A DNA stretch of 64,000 nt from NCBI GenBank assembly GCA_019009955.1, contig CM032230.1, forward strand, positions 8,300,001-8,364,000, read 5' to 3'. The notes under the pieces are model-generated. The model was given only the letters and a program-made list of their open reading frames with translations, had not been told where the DNA came from and did not search any database. Positions 22,641 through 34,207 of this stretch are shown piece by piece; the first letter of the stretch is position 1; each line of letters begins with the position of its first letter. The stretch comes from Riptortus pedestris. Taxonomy: Eukaryota; Arthropoda; Insecta; Hemiptera; Alydidae. A program made the position numbers and the translations under genes.

Positions 22641-22790
22641 ACATTTGACGAACAACCTTTAGGAAACGAAATATCCCAATTTTTGATTTCAGGCCCTGTT
22701 CATCTGTGACTATTTCTATAGCTTGATGTCTAAATTGGGTAATAGTAATGCACGTACCGAGCTTCATTGTATAACGCCTTTTGTGAAGCA
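22641..22790 (+). mobile_element. H2 fragment
   Basis: GAACAACCTTTAGGAAACGA, AATATCCCAATTTTTGATTT and CACGTACCGAGCTTCATTGT follow the end of an H2 unit (compare 2665-2830). Confidence 0.55.
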
Positions 22791-23385
22791 CACATACGCC
22801 AGAGCACGTACACACACAACGTTTATGCTCTTCTCATCATAATTGCAAACTATAAAACTGTTTACATTTAATGAAAGCATTACTTCTACCTCCCTGAGTG
22901 AGTTATAAATCTCTTGCTCTGAAGTTATTAAGTCCTTCGTAGCGGTGATTGTATGAGTCATTTTTGAACGGTTAGATAGATGTTTCATTAGCCAATTTAA
23001 ACGGTGAACGGTTAAACAATAAAAACCACAATTGGTTGGACTGCCTCAGGCAATTTCCAGTTGTAATTAAAGTTTATTATAAAGAAAAATTATTTGTTTT
23101 AAGTTCCTATTAAAAACATTGAACAACGTATTTCCTTGCGCGAAAGGCTTCACTGAGACCATATAATAAAATAAGATCCTGTCAAATATAAATACAACTA
23201 TATGGTTTGTCTGATTTTCCACTTAAATTCGGTCAGATCAATTTTGTGTTATGTAGGTAGATTTAAAAATTAGCTACGCTTCCACTGTAACAATTTATTA
23301 AAATGACAGAGCTTTTTCAATGCAGTGCATCATCAGTGCCCGAACGGCCTGGATGATGACCTGACAGCTCTTGGAGCTAGACTGT
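22791..23385. other. Unrecognised stretch
   Basis: No gene or repeat family recognised; only short frames. Confidence 0.35.
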
Positions 23386-23600
23386 CTAGCTTCGGCATTT
23401 TTGTGTAACATTCTGTAATTTGGGAAGATTTAGAAGCTGACTTTGCTGCTTTATCAGCAACTCATTTCCCAAAATTCCAGAATGCCCACGAATCCATACA
23501 AAATTGATGTCAAATTTTTGTTGGCAGATTAAATTTAATGTGTGTCGAATTTGTTCTATGAGAAGTTCGTGAATTGAATTGTTGGTTATTTAGTGATTGC
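23386..23600 (-). pseudogene. RNase H relic of a non-LTR retrotransposon
   Basis: Read on the minus strand it gives FVWIRGHSGILGNE and, after a one-base frameshift, ADKAAKSASKSSQITECY. This is the conserved WI.GH.GI.GNE.AD..AK block of the C-terminal RNase H domain carried by I-, R1- and some jockey-type ORF2 proteins. The rest of the protein is missing. It may belong to the same lineage as the C-terminal relic at 34208. Confidence 0.7.
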
Positions 23601-23714
23601 AGTGTAATATTAGTGTCATATAGTGTCGTTGGAGACCGTCGTTACCGAAAGTTATGACAATATCATATAAATGGCGGTTCTAGCCCTTTGTTTGAATAAT
23701 TTTACTATGTTTGT

Positions 23715-24008
23715 AGTATTCGAAATTTCAAAATATCTCCTTTATTATGTTTTGGGTCGAAACATTTTATATAACGAATCATGTTTTGCTATTGATGTTC
23801 TACTGTTGTTGCTCTATACATTTATTCCTAAGTTATTTAAGAGAGGCATTCGTATTTTCTTGTTTCCTGCCTTCCCTAAACCCCCACTTCGACTCATGGG
23901 ACTTTTTATTTAGAAATGGAGAAATATGGTGAGATGAGATTAGTCATGTGTTTAACCAACACGTGGGAAATCTGCTTTGTACACGCAGGTCCTGCCCGGT
24001 AGACTTTT
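23715..24008 (+). mobile_element. H1 element, 3' part
   Basis: Starts within the second interior unit (TTCAAAATATCTCCTTTATT) and ends with ACACGTGGGAAATCTGC and a damaged hairpin (ACGCAGGTCCTGCCC), then GTAGACTTTTA. Confidence 0.7.
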
Positions 24009-24653
24009 ATTGTTTAATAAATGTTCACAATTTAACTGGACTAATGCACTTAGAATCGAATCTAAAATAAATAATTCAAAGCGGTAATTGTAATCCATTC
24101 TTAAATAAATACTTAAAAATGGCAATTAGAATCTATTTTAAAATAAATAGCACTTAGAATAATATAAATGTTTTGTTTTTAAAAAAAATATATTTGCAGA
24201 ATTCCAAAACTGAAGTAGAATAAACCAATGTTTGTAAACAAAGAGGTATAGCTATGCACCAGTGCCTTCTTAATATTGTGGCTAATCATCTCATGAATAA
24301 CCTCCAGTACATATGATATATTCGTGTAGTCACTGTTTTGATTCGTCCTTCCGTGTTCGGTTCTCACCTTCGGTTTCTAGTTTACAGTTTTTGATTTGAT
24401 AGTACGCGAATACTTTCCTAAATCACTATTCCCCGCTGCTTGGCTCCTGACAGAGAATGCGGCAGAGAGACTATCCTATCTACAGGGACTGGGATATACC
24501 TGGGCTAGCAATGTATTTCCAGCAGCATCAGGGAGGTTATCATCCTGCAGCTAGGTTCATCCCTGGAGGTAGGTACCAACAGTAATTACACCATTGAGGA
24601 ATACAGCTCTACTAATTTATTCTAATTAATTTTTCATTAAACAAGTATGTCAG
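24009..24653. other. Unrecognised stretch
   Basis: No gene recognised. Three weak repeats of an AATAAATA...CACTTAGAAT-like sentence occur around 24040-24170. Confidence 0.35.
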
Positions 24654-24774
24654 TTTAAGCAGCTATTGAGGTCGTACTCATGACGCGATTTTTGAAAAAT
24701 TTCTTCAAATGTCCATCGATCCTACACAGATGACGAAAATGAGGTCCGTTCAAAAAAAAAAAAAAATAATAATA

Positions 24775-24823
<49 letters not shown>
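24654..24823 (+). mobile_element. H1 element, 5' arm (continues at 26355)
   Basis: CAGCTATTGAGGTCGTACTC, TGTCCATCGATCCTACACAG and AATGAGGTCCGTTC are present; the terminal palindrome has collapsed to TTTAAGCAGC. It ends in A-rich, (TA)n and (GT)n sequence and is then interrupted by a DNA transposon and an H2 element before the same H1 resumes at 26355. Confidence 0.75.
24775..24823. repeat. (TA)n-(GT)n microsatellite
   Basis: A short AT run followed by about 18 GT repeats at the H1 microsatellite position. Confidence 0.9.
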
Positions 24824-24828
<5 letters not shown>

Positions 24829-25753
24829 GTAAAACCCCGGAGTGTGGTAAATACTAGGATTTACCAGAAGCGTTGGTAAATGTCGGATTTTATCTTTCAA
24901 ATCGGACTTTAGCCAGTAAATCTTAGGATTTCCCAAAAGACTCGGTAAAAGCTAGAATTATCTCAATCAGGAAGCGCCTTTCGGGCTTTTACCAACAGAT
25001 TTTGGCAAATCCTAACATTTCCCAGCGTCTGCCGGTAAAAGTTGGAATAAAGGTTATTTGAAAGGAAAATTTTAGAATGTTTTATTATTATTTGTTACAG
25101 CATGGGAGAGAATTGTGGCACTTTGCTCTTCATATTAGCTAACTTGCACAAACATTTCTTATTTATACATTTTTGTAAGCAGTTGCATTTTTTGAAACCC
25201 TGGCCACCAACCAATGACTTTTGACGAACTGCGGTGCGAAGGCTTATCTCTTCGTCGGGCGCTTCATCAGGAGACATAAAATTCTCGGTGCAAATTGTAA
25301 ACTGATTCCGCGAATATAATGTATTCAATTTTCCTGAAGAAATTTCGAGTTGGTAGAAACCATCTTCTTTTTTGACAATCACTGCAATCATGCTTTTGGG
25401 GTCGATTTTAGATCGGTTGACATCAGGAATTTTGATCCTCACGTTCTGGCCAAGGTAGAGGAGAGGGGGGGGGGAGTATCCCAGTTCCCACTTCTCTTTA
25501 CTGGACATTTACCAATGAGCCTTGGGAAATCCGCACATTTACCAAACAGCATTGGTAAAAGTACGAAATCTCACATTTATATATTGTTTTTCGGCCATTT
25601 ACCAAGCTAGACGGTATATCAGGGGAGTGACCAACTGCCAAGCGGTAAAAGCTCGAATTTCATCTAGATTTCGGACTTTAACCAGTGCTCTTGGTAAATC
25701 CTAGGATTTACCGGTAAATCCTGACATTTACCACACTCCGGGGTTTTACAGTA
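24824..25753. mobile_element. KRBA2/Ginger-like DNA transposon, internally deleted
   Basis: It has perfect terminal inverted repeats of at least 26 bp beginning CTGTAAAACCCCGGAGTGTG, with TTA outside the left end and TAA outside the right. The subterminal regions contain many scattered copies in both orientations of GGTAAAT / GGATTTACC-like motifs. The terminal TGTAA fits the TGTNR start described for Ginger elements. If the flanking TA is the target duplication, another class is possible. The only coding remnant is the C-terminal piece at 25095-25508. Confidence 0.75.
25095..25508 (-). pseudogene. KRBA2-like / Ginger integrase C-terminal relic
   Basis: About 137 codons are open. LGQNVRIKIPDVNRSKIDP resembles the SH3-like segment that follows the integrase core, QLEISSGKLNTLYSRNQF follows, and SLRTAVRQKSLVGGQGFKKC leads into a Cys cluster (CNCLQKCINKKCLCK). 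That SLRTAV...GGQGF..C.C arrangement is typical of KRAB-A domain-containing protein 2-like transposon proteins. The DDE integrase core and the end of the Cys cluster are gone, so it cannot be active. Confidence 0.7.
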
Positions 25754-25776
25754 ATATATATATATATATATATATA

Positions 25777-26338
25777 CTAGCGGACATGACAGACGTCAAA
25801 AGTTACTCTAAATAAAAGAGTAAACAGTTTTTGTTATATGCACGTATGTCTAAAAACTAATATAAAATGAAATATCGCGAATTTTTTATCCAGGCCTCCC
25901 TTATAAACCCCCCTCCCGTTCGAACCTAAAATATATAATATAGCTTATAATCATGGAAAAATTAATGCTAATTTAGATATAGAGTTTTGTTAAGTTCGGT
26001 TCAATCGTTAGTGCCCGATAAAATTGTTGGCTCCCACTTTAATTTTTTAGTGTATATCTCGTTTATACTTTGTTATACGACAAAAGTGAATATAACAAAA
26101 GTTACTCTAAATAACAAAATAAACAACTTTTATCCTGTGCATATTTGCCGAAAAACCAATAGGAAACAAAATATCGCTATTTTTAATTTTAGGCCTCCCT
26201 TACAACCCCCACTCCTGTTCCATCTGCCGGGCTGATTTGTGAGGTCCAGGGCGTCACCCAAATGCGTACAATAAAATTCATTCAAATCGGTCCAGCCGTT
26301 TAGGAGGAGTGCAGTGACATACACACGTACAGAAAATA
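25777..26338 (+). mobile_element. H2 element with two internal units
   Basis: Starts CTAGCGGACATGACAGACG directly after a (TA)n run. Units begin near 25797 and 26092 (AAAAGTTACTCTAAATAA) and each carries the CCCTTA.AACCCCC block. The end is ATCGGTCCAGCCGTTTAGGA, then ACATACACACGTACAG and (TA)n. The CCCGGC/GCCCGGG motif at the start is missing here. Confidence 0.7.
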
Positions 26339-26354
26339 TATATATATATAAAGA

Positions 26355-27135
26355 TATATTTGTCTGTTACTGCTCTAGCGGTCTCAATTATTATTTACTC
26401 GTTACCAAACTCGATATTTAGTCGTTTTATGTAAAAAGTAAGATCAACTTCGTTAACGACTTAAATCGGACGAGGGGGGGGGGGGGGTTAGAAGGGAGGA
26501 ATTTCCAAAATTCAGAATATCTCTCTTACCATACGTCGGATCGAATAATTGTATAGAAACAATCTTATTACAAATTAAATGTACTATAATTATTGTTGTA
26601 TACATATTTTCACTCTTACTAGTGACATTAATAATAAGCTGTTATATCATAAACCACTTAATTGCAAGGTTATATACTAAATATTGTTTTTAACAAAGCT
26701 TTATTATACGACATACAAACAAAGACGTTCTGTTCACCTCTCCCCCTTCTTTTGTTCTTGGATTAATAAAATCTGAGTGATTGAGATAGAAATTATTCTG
26801 ATTCATTTCAAATTACTCCACTAGCTAGAGTAAATAGTTTTCAATAAAACTAATATGTTATATTCAGATATATTTCGTTAATTGTTCATCGTTCCGGTCT
26901 AGAATAATTCTATCTATTCAGCGCTGCGAAGTTGGCTGCCCTGCTTGTTCACAATTCAGTCGCTTTCCCTTGTAAATGTCATTAACTTGTTAATTGACTG
27001 AATGATTTCTTACTACCTTTTATGTTTATTCCCTTAACTTTCACGCTGGTGTAACCGGTTTGTAGATTTATCTGTTGTACACCTTCCCGTGGGAAATCTG
27101 CATAGTTCTCGCAGCCCCTGCGAGGCGGATTTTTC
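26355..27135 (+). mobile_element. H1 element, remainder after nested insertions
   Basis: Resumes at TATTTGTCTGTTACTGCTCT, with an 11-12 base G tract near 26477, the 3'-half variant shared with 1-317, and a 3' end GGGAAATCTGCATAG. The hairpin is TCGCAG-CCC-CTGCGA: first and last stem bases both differ from the consensus, so pairing is kept. With 24654-24823 it makes one H1 copy spread over about 2.5 kb. Confidence 0.85.
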
Positions 27136-27549
27136 CGTTTGTATTAAGCACCCACTGGTTGTTATCACTGAATGCTGATATGTCACTTAACATTTCACGT
27201 GCAGCTTAAATTCGGAGGCTGATTTATATTGGGCTTTTCTACTTCTATATTTAGAGTAGAATGATTGATGGCTGCTGCGTGTCACCAGATTTATAAAATG
27301 AAGGTATAGGATAACTAGTGTTATCTAGCAGAATGAGTGACGGCCTCCATTGATTCACCTGACACAGCTGTAGCTTGATCAATGACCCATTCATAAAGAG
27401 TGAGGCCGGCCTAGCCGTCATAAATCCCATTCACTAGTACTGGATTATGCAGATTGGTAGTCTAGCCCTGTCTGATTGAGCTATCTAGTAATCGGCCTTT
27501 CAATCAATGGGTGTCGTCTACATTGAATGCTAATTGCTACATGTATATA
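27136..27549. other. Unrecognised stretch
   Basis: No gene or known repeat. It ends at the TA target of the Tc1-like element. Confidence 0.35.
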
Positions 27550-29110
27550 CACTGCCGGTCAAAAGTTTGAGACCACCTATGGTTTACATCAATTAATCTA
27601 CATTAATCATGCAAAACCTCAACTTTACCTAATTAGGTATCTTATTATTATTTGTATTTATAAACAAATTTGCTAATTAGGTGTAAGAAAGGTTTGGGCT
27701 ATCGTAAATAGCAAGAACATAATTTGATTTAATCTTATTATCACTGAGACTACTAACATGCTAAAAGTAAATAAGAATAAAAATGTATTTGTTGTGTCTG
27801 GAGTTTTATTTACAGTCTAGTAATTCCGCGGAAGTTGTAATAAGTTCACTGTACAGGTAATTATCGTTTTTTTTTTTTTTATTTTTTTTTTTTTTTAAAG
27901 AATTGTTAAAAAGAAGGACTTTTCCGTTGAATTGCCTAGTGTGATCTACACTCTAAACAAAGAGAAAAAATCTGAGCACCAAAAACTGAAAGATTCGAAA
28001 ACTGGCGTGCATAAAACAATCGCTCTCTATAAGAGAAACACTCTCATCACGACAAACTTCGTTCTGGAAGGCCTAGAATAACGTCTGCTCTAGAAGATCA
28101 ATTTATTATTTTCAAAAGCAAGAGGAATAGAAGACTCACTGGTCCCGAGAATCGAGCTGAGACCGACAACGCCTTGAAATAGTCCGTGAAAAGAAGACTC
28201 AGGGAAACCAATTTATTGGGTCGTGTCGGTACGCTAAAACCACTTCTAAGACCAGCCAATAAAAAGGAAAAGTAGCTTTGGGCAGTTGCTTACAAGGATT
28301 TTACTGTGGAGGATTGGAGAAAGGTACTTTAGGCAGACGAATCAAAGTTTCAGGTGTTTGGAACTAATCGTAGGATTATGGTTCGTCGCACGCCTTCGGA
28401 AAAGTTCATTCCTCAGTGCATAATTCCAACAGTAAAGCATGGAGGAGGGTCTATTTTGGTTTAGGGATGTTTCTCAGGCTTTGGGCAAGGGGATCTTGTA
28501 CAAATCACAGGAATACTTAATAAAGAAGGCTATAAAGGCATTTTGAAAGACCATGCAATTCTTTCTGGTCTTCCTTTAATTGGTTCTAATTTCATTATGC
28601 AGCAGGATAACGATCCAAAACACTCATCAAAACTGTGCAGGGGGTATTTGCAAGACCAAGAAAATGACGGTATCTTGAAAAATATGAATTGGCCGGCTCA
28701 GTCACCTGATCTCAATCCAATTGAGCTCCTTTGGGAAGAACTTGATAGGAAGGTCAGAGATGTTGCTCCAACTTCACGAAAAGACCTCTGGGAGCGCCTT
28801 AAAAGCTGTTGAGATACTTTGCCATTTGAAACATTAGATAAACTAATAGAAAGTATGCCACGAGTGGGCAAAGGAGTTTTGAAAAGCAAGGGAGGATTTT
28901 TTGACGAAAAGAAAGTATAACTGCATTGTATATATTTTTAAATTGTGTTTCAATAAAGTGTTATACTGTTCATTATGTGTTTATAATAAATTGTTTATTC
29001 ACTTATTTATTGTTTTATTGAAGGTTCCTTTTGGTTAGGTTTATTTTGTTTAATATAATCCAATTTTTTTACAAAAAATTGAAGTGGTCTCAAACTTTTG
29101 ACCGGCAGTG
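27550..29110 (+). mobile_element. Complete Tc1-like transposon, inactive
   Basis: Terminal inverted repeats of 27 bp beginning CACTGCCGGTCAAAAGTTTG are identical at both ends, each flanked by TA (27548-27549 and 29111-29112), the hallmark target duplication of Tc1/mariner elements. Its 1561-bp length is normal for the group. A T-rich run at 27869-27896 lies upstream of the transposase relic. Confidence 0.95.
27905..28920 (+). pseudogene. Tc1-like transposase relic, DD38E spacing
   Basis: The N-terminal helix-turn-helix region is broken by frameshifts and stops, with RPRITSALEDQFI recognisable near 28070. The catalytic domain is in one frame: first Asp in ADESKF (28336), second Asp in QQDNDPKH (28606), Glu in DLNPIELLWEEL (28723). 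Between the second Asp and Glu I count 38 residues, not the usual 34, which suits the DD38E (Intruder) branch of Tc1-like elements. In-frame stops occur at 28330, 28462 and 28810; the last two sit where relatives usually have Trp, so TGG to stop changes are likely. It ends at 28918. Inactive. Confidence 0.88.
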
Positions 29111-29139
29111 TAGGGCCTAGGTCTGTCATTTTGGGACAT

Positions 29140-30045
29140 TTCCCTATCATGACGCGGTTTTCGAAAAATGTATTCAAATGCCCATCAATTCTACCCAATA
29201 GATGATGAAAATGAGGTCCGTTCGATATATATAAACCGCTCGCATAAGTTTTGTTTGATCGTTACGAAACTCCATATATAACGGTATCATCTAAAACTAA
29301 GTTCAAATTCGCTAAGGGCTGAAATCGGGCAGGATGTGAGTGGGGGGGGGGAGATGGGAATTTCGAAATATCTTCGTTATTATACGTCGGAACGAAAGAG
29401 TGTATAGAACTCATCTTATTGTAAATTGAATTGCCTATAAATGTTGTTATATACATATATTCATTATCATGAATATTAACCGAGATATTTACGTTTTTTT
29501 TAGTTTTCAGCCTTCGGTAAACCACCAATCCTAATCATGTCATATTAATTATTATTAATTAATTTATATATTAACAATAAACTGGCAAGAACCACTTTAT
29601 TGGAAGCTCAAATTCCTAATTTAGTTTTCAATGAACTTGTATTACGTGAGGTACATGGAAATACGTTGTGTTTTGTGGGTCATCGTTTAAGAGTTTACGT
29701 TCTTCGAAAACTCGATGATGTTTTATTGTTCTACACCATACTCGATATTTAATTGCTTCATTAAAGACAATATTAGTTAAATATTAGTGAAGTCTGACCC
29801 GAAATAGGAGGATTTAGTGAGGGCGGAATTCGAAAATTACGGAGTATTATTGAAAAATGTCATAGATCCAATCTTGTTAAACTATTGATGCTCTACAATT
29901 GTGTTTTATGCATTTTCCACTAACTCAGCATTAAACATACCCCCCACTACTATTTATTGAATTTTTACTTAGAAATAGTAAATATATGGTGAAATGACAT
30001 GAGAATGGTAAATCATCTCGTGGGAAATCTGCTTACGTAACTTTA
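29140..30045 (+). mobile_element. H1 element, long form
   Basis: The 5' palindrome is eroded to ACATTTCCCTATC; then ATGACGCGGTTTTCG, CCCATCAATTCTACCC and poly-G near 29341. A second unit follows from about 29730, and the 3' end reaches GTGGGAAATCTGCTTACG before the hairpin is lost. Confidence 0.75.
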
Positions 30046-30187
30046 GGGTAACAAGTGATTTGAAATATTTAAGGCCAAGAGAAAACCTCAATGTTTATTT
30101 AATTTTACATCTCATATTTTTCAAAAGGATAAACGTTTTTTACTGTTTTGAAGTATCTCCAATGTACATTTAAAATCCTAAGAAATT

Positions 30188-30825
30188 CTTAAGCAGATTT
30201 CCCTCAAGGGAAATCAGCTACTGAGGCTTTTCTCATGACGCGATTTTTGAAAAATCTCTTCAAATGTCCATCGATCCTACCTAGTAGATGACGAAAATGA
30301 GCTCCGTTGAAAATTGTGTATATATATACATATATCTATCTATGTATATATTTGACTGGTACAGCTCAAGCGGTCGCAGTTTTTGTCTTATCGTTACCAA
30401 ACTCGACATATAAGCTTTTTACTTAAAAGGAAAGACCGAGTTCGTTAATGGCTGAAATCTGACCAGTCGGAGGGGGGGGGGTGGACTAGAAGAATTTTGA
30501 AAATTCTTAATATCTCCGTTATTATGCGTCGGATCGAAAAAATTGTATAGAACCGGTCTTATTAAAAATGTAATGTTCTATGAATAATTTTATGTGATTT
30601 TTTTCCACTATATTCATCATTAACCAAGATACTTGCATTTTATAGCTTTCGGCCTTCAGTAGACTACCCCTCCGACACATTTCATATTAACAATAAGCTG
30701 TTATGTTATGAAGCATAAATACAAAATATTGTTCTTATTGAACTTTTACGTTTTGAGATAATTGCAAATAAGTGGCACATGTGGGAAATCTACTTAGTTA
30801 ACGCAGCCCCGCGTGTCGGACTTTT
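30188..30825 (+). mobile_element. H1 element, complete
   Basis: 5' palindrome GATTTCCCTCAAGGGAAATC, then CATCGATCCTACCTAGTAGA, an irregular TA tract at about 30318-30350, poly-G near 30472-30480 and CGTCGGATCGAAAAAATTG. The 3' end has GGGAAATCTAC and a hairpin shortened by a 2-base deletion, then GTCGGACTTTT. 638 bp, single-unit form. Confidence 0.88.
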
Positions 30826-32924
30826 TTTATGTAATGAGAGTGGTTGGAAGGAGTCAATCCTTGTTACATATCGAATAGCTCACTTCTTTCCAATAGTTGA
30901 ATCATTGTTCAGCTTTTCTCAATGAAGTCAAAATTGTACACTAACTAGAGTACTTACGATTTTGTAATGATATATTCCACTCTGTGTTCTGTGTTACTCA
31001 CCTGAAAAAAACAAAAAAAAAAAAACATTAACTTTGTAAGCCTAGGTAATTGGAAAAGAAGTAATTAATGTAATTAGTAATAGCTGATAGTAAAGGTCGT
31101 GTAAATATTAATTTGGACGAGGGTTGAGAGTAGTTTCAAACCTTTATTAATATTATTTCTACTGATGACGTCAAGTAATACTATTCCCGGCATTGTACAT
31201 TTCCTATATGTTGGAATGATTGTATATATTCCTATATGATTCAGTAGTCCCTTTTATCCCTTATAGCAATCATATCTCTAAAGATAGAACAGCTTATTTT
31301 TCATTTCTGGCTAGATTTCTTACTAAAGATGAATTAAATGTAAGAATTGTGACATGACTAAATCTGTGTATCTTTCTAGCAAGCGGAATGTGATCAATTA
31401 CTGTGCATTTTAATTTCGGGAGGATTTGAACCGAGTAGAAATTATTTTACTGAAATAGAAGAAAGATAGTTACTAGTTCTTGTTTATATACAGGTTTGCA
31501 TCAGCCGTATTATGGCACGAATACACTGGTAACGTTATATTTTTAACCACTTCCGCCTCAACCCTCCTGCCTCACATCAATTTATGCTAGCACGCGAATT
31601 GATGTTTATACTGTATTATTTTGTTCAGAAATATGAATTTGTTTAATTTTATTAAATAATTAATTTAAGAAGATCGGTTCCGGGGAGGGGAGGGGGGTGA
31701 AAGTGCTGGAAAGGTTACCCAGTTATTTTTGGTATTTATTAACACTGCTCAGATAAAATCTTATCTTTACTGAACGTATTATGAACCATTAGGAATATAA
31801 AGTTTGCTCCCCAGCAGTACGAAAGAGTATTTTTAATAACAGTTATAATGTACATAAAACAGCTGCCACCTTTGTGCTTTGGACCGCTTTGGAAAAAGTG
31901 TTTTTATCCATACGTGATTTGGTATACAGAATACTACCTATGATTTTAAATTATGTAGTCCATGGTGTGAACTGCCATCTTTGATTTTACTGTCAATAGA
32001 TTTTGACAGTAAACTGGCATACAAGAGTCTTGACCATAAGCTTTGAGAGGATTGTCAACTGACGTTTCTTCAGGAAATCTGTTGAACGTCCCGCTGTTAA
32101 TGCCCATGATTTTCGTGAGACAAAAAGTCCTTGAAATATCAAACGATTCTTCTTAGGAGATGTCGAAAATGTGATCCGCCGAAATTGATATGAACACAAA
32201 CACATTGATACATTCGTGAGCAAATTTATTCTGCCTTCTGATGGTTAGGATGTGTTAACACATCATTAGTTTTTAAAAAATTATGAGATCTTCAATGCTA
32301 ATTAATAATATTTGAAAAGTATAAATATTCTACGTGATAGATGTATTTCAAACAACAGAAAGCATTGATAGTTAGTTTCCTCACTTTATTAGTTATTAGA
32401 ATCATTTGTAGTTTTGACATAAAACTTGTATTTCTGGAATTATTATAAGTTATTAGGTGTTTTATTTGAACTATCCTTAGAATGCTAATCGCTTATACTA
32501 AATAAACCACGATAATAAAGATAAATTTGGAAACCAGAACTATATTCTGTTAGCAACTTCAATCTTCTGGCTGCGGGGGGGGGGGGGTCGATGTATATAT
32601 ACATCCATGGTTTAAAAAGGTTAACACCTCCACTAGGTTTTAACTGTTTATAATAGATCTAGTTTTCGAGGGTCCAGAATAATCATTAACACTAAAATCA
32701 TAGCATACAAAATAGAAATACACAAAGTCAATGATTTTTAAAACAATAATATCAATCGTAGCAATTAAAACTATTTTCATAAAATTAGCAATACGATTTG
32801 TCATAACTACTTACAAATATTCTTGATTCCAGATCTGTCAGAAGTTTTTTAAAAACATTATAATTTTCCCCAAAACTAAAGAAAAGGATCCAGTTCCACC
32901 TTTAGACACAACTAGCGTCTAAAG
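30826..32924. other. Unrecognised stretch, 2.1 kb
   Basis: No transposon or gene recognised; the longest frame is 76 codons (31993-32223, minus). Contains a poly-G run at about 32576-32587 without H1 context. It may be the least disturbed host DNA in the window. Confidence 0.4.
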
Positions 32925-33792
32925 AAAAGTCCGTCACGCAGGGGCTGCGTAAACTAAGCAGATTTCCCACGTAAAGTTATACAATAGAGTAATACGAGTG
33001 CCTATCTGTTATGGAAACGGCCGAACTAGCTTTCGGCGGGAATCATAGCACGCCCGTTACACTTATTAAAAATGAAAATATCTCGGTTAATATTTAAGAT
33101 AAAGAATAAATATATAACAATATTTGACATATTTATTTATAGCTGGTGGTGAGGGTGATGAATGGTTAATCACAAAACTTTTTTTATGGCTCTCACAATT
33201 TTATTTCTTATAAACGCTGAGCGCTTTCGGGGACTAAATCCCCATCCTCAGAGCGTCAGAGCGTAGGGCGATCCTATAGACGTGCTACCAGGCTAAACCT
33301 TGCCGATGCACTCTCTGTTTAGCCTGGTAGCAAGTCTATAGGATCGCCCTACGCTCTGACGCTCGGAGGATGGGCATTTAGTCCCCGAAAGCGCTCAGCG
33401 TTTATAAGAAATAAAATTGTGAGGAGCCATAAAAAAAATTTGTGATTAACCATAACAATATTTATTGTAAATTTAATTTGCAATAAGATTGGTTCTATAC
33501 AATTTTTCTCCCCCTCTAAACCCCCCCCCTCCCCCTGACCCGATTTCAGCCGTTAACGAACTTGATCTTTCTTTTTACATGAAAAGACTAAATATCGAAT
33601 TTGGTAACGATTAAACAAAAATTGCGACCGCTAGAGCGGTAACAGACAAATATATATATACAGTTTTTGAACGGACCCAATTTTCGTCATCTCCTAGGTA
33701 GGATAGGGGAACATTTGAAGAAAAAATTCAAAAAAATTCCCTCATGAGTACAACCTCAATAGCTGATTTCCCTTAAGGAAAATCTGCTAAAA
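32925..33792 (-). mobile_element. H1 element, complete, interrupted by a foldback
   Basis: 3' end AAAAGTCCGTCACGCAGGGG, interior GGCCGAACTAGCTTTCGGCG, 5' end TTTCCCTTAAGGAAAATC. A 326-bp foldback sits at 33126-33451, bounded by a 12-bp repeat ATAACAATATTT, after which the H1 sequence continues without loss. Confidence 0.9.
33126..33451. mobile_element. Foldback element, probable Penelope-like terminal repeat
   Basis: A nearly perfect palindrome with arms of about 140 bp (roughly 33157-33298 and 33317-33450) and an 18-base loop. It is flanked by a 12-bp direct repeat (33114-33125 and 33452-33463), a likely target duplication. On the minus strand the left arm reads CTGAGGATGGGGATTTAGTC then CCCGAAAGCGCTCAGCGT; this resembles the CTGANGA...GAAA core of the hammerhead motifs described in Penelope-like elements. 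The right arm has a changed core (CGGAGGA). No matching stem I strand was found, so ribozyme activity is doubtful. Confidence 0.75.
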
Positions 33793-33948
33793 TGTTTAAG
33801 TTGTCTAATCGTATTGCTAATTTTATAATCAATGTTTATTGCTTTTACGTACGAATTTTCTCTACACAGTAACCCAATGGGGAGGGATTTTATTCTGCAC
33901 ATTCCATGCATATTTGCATTATATGTGCATTTTGTCAAAACTTTTAAC

Positions 33949-33997
<49 letters not shown>

Positions 33998-34207
33998 TGT
34001 AAGTAAGATTAAGAAAATTAAACTTGACAAAATAAAAGAAAAAAAAATTAACTAGCACATTTCAGTAATATAATTAAATAACCAATAAAATTACTAAATA
34101 AATTTTATATTATTTTTTCATCTCTCAGCTTAAGGATATCGTCGGTTATTGCTTTTAATAATCTTATGTGTTTTAAAATAAATAAAATAAAATATCGGGC
34201 CTGATAT
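33793..34207. other. AT-rich stretch with (TA)n
   Basis: Holds a (TA)n tract at about 33955-33992. The 100-codon minus-strand frame here is built on that repeat and is not a credible gene. Confidence 0.45.

Noticed and set aside
33157..33298. Active hammerhead ribozyme
   Set aside because: Core-like motifs are present in one arm only and no stem I partner was found; kept only as a resemblance.
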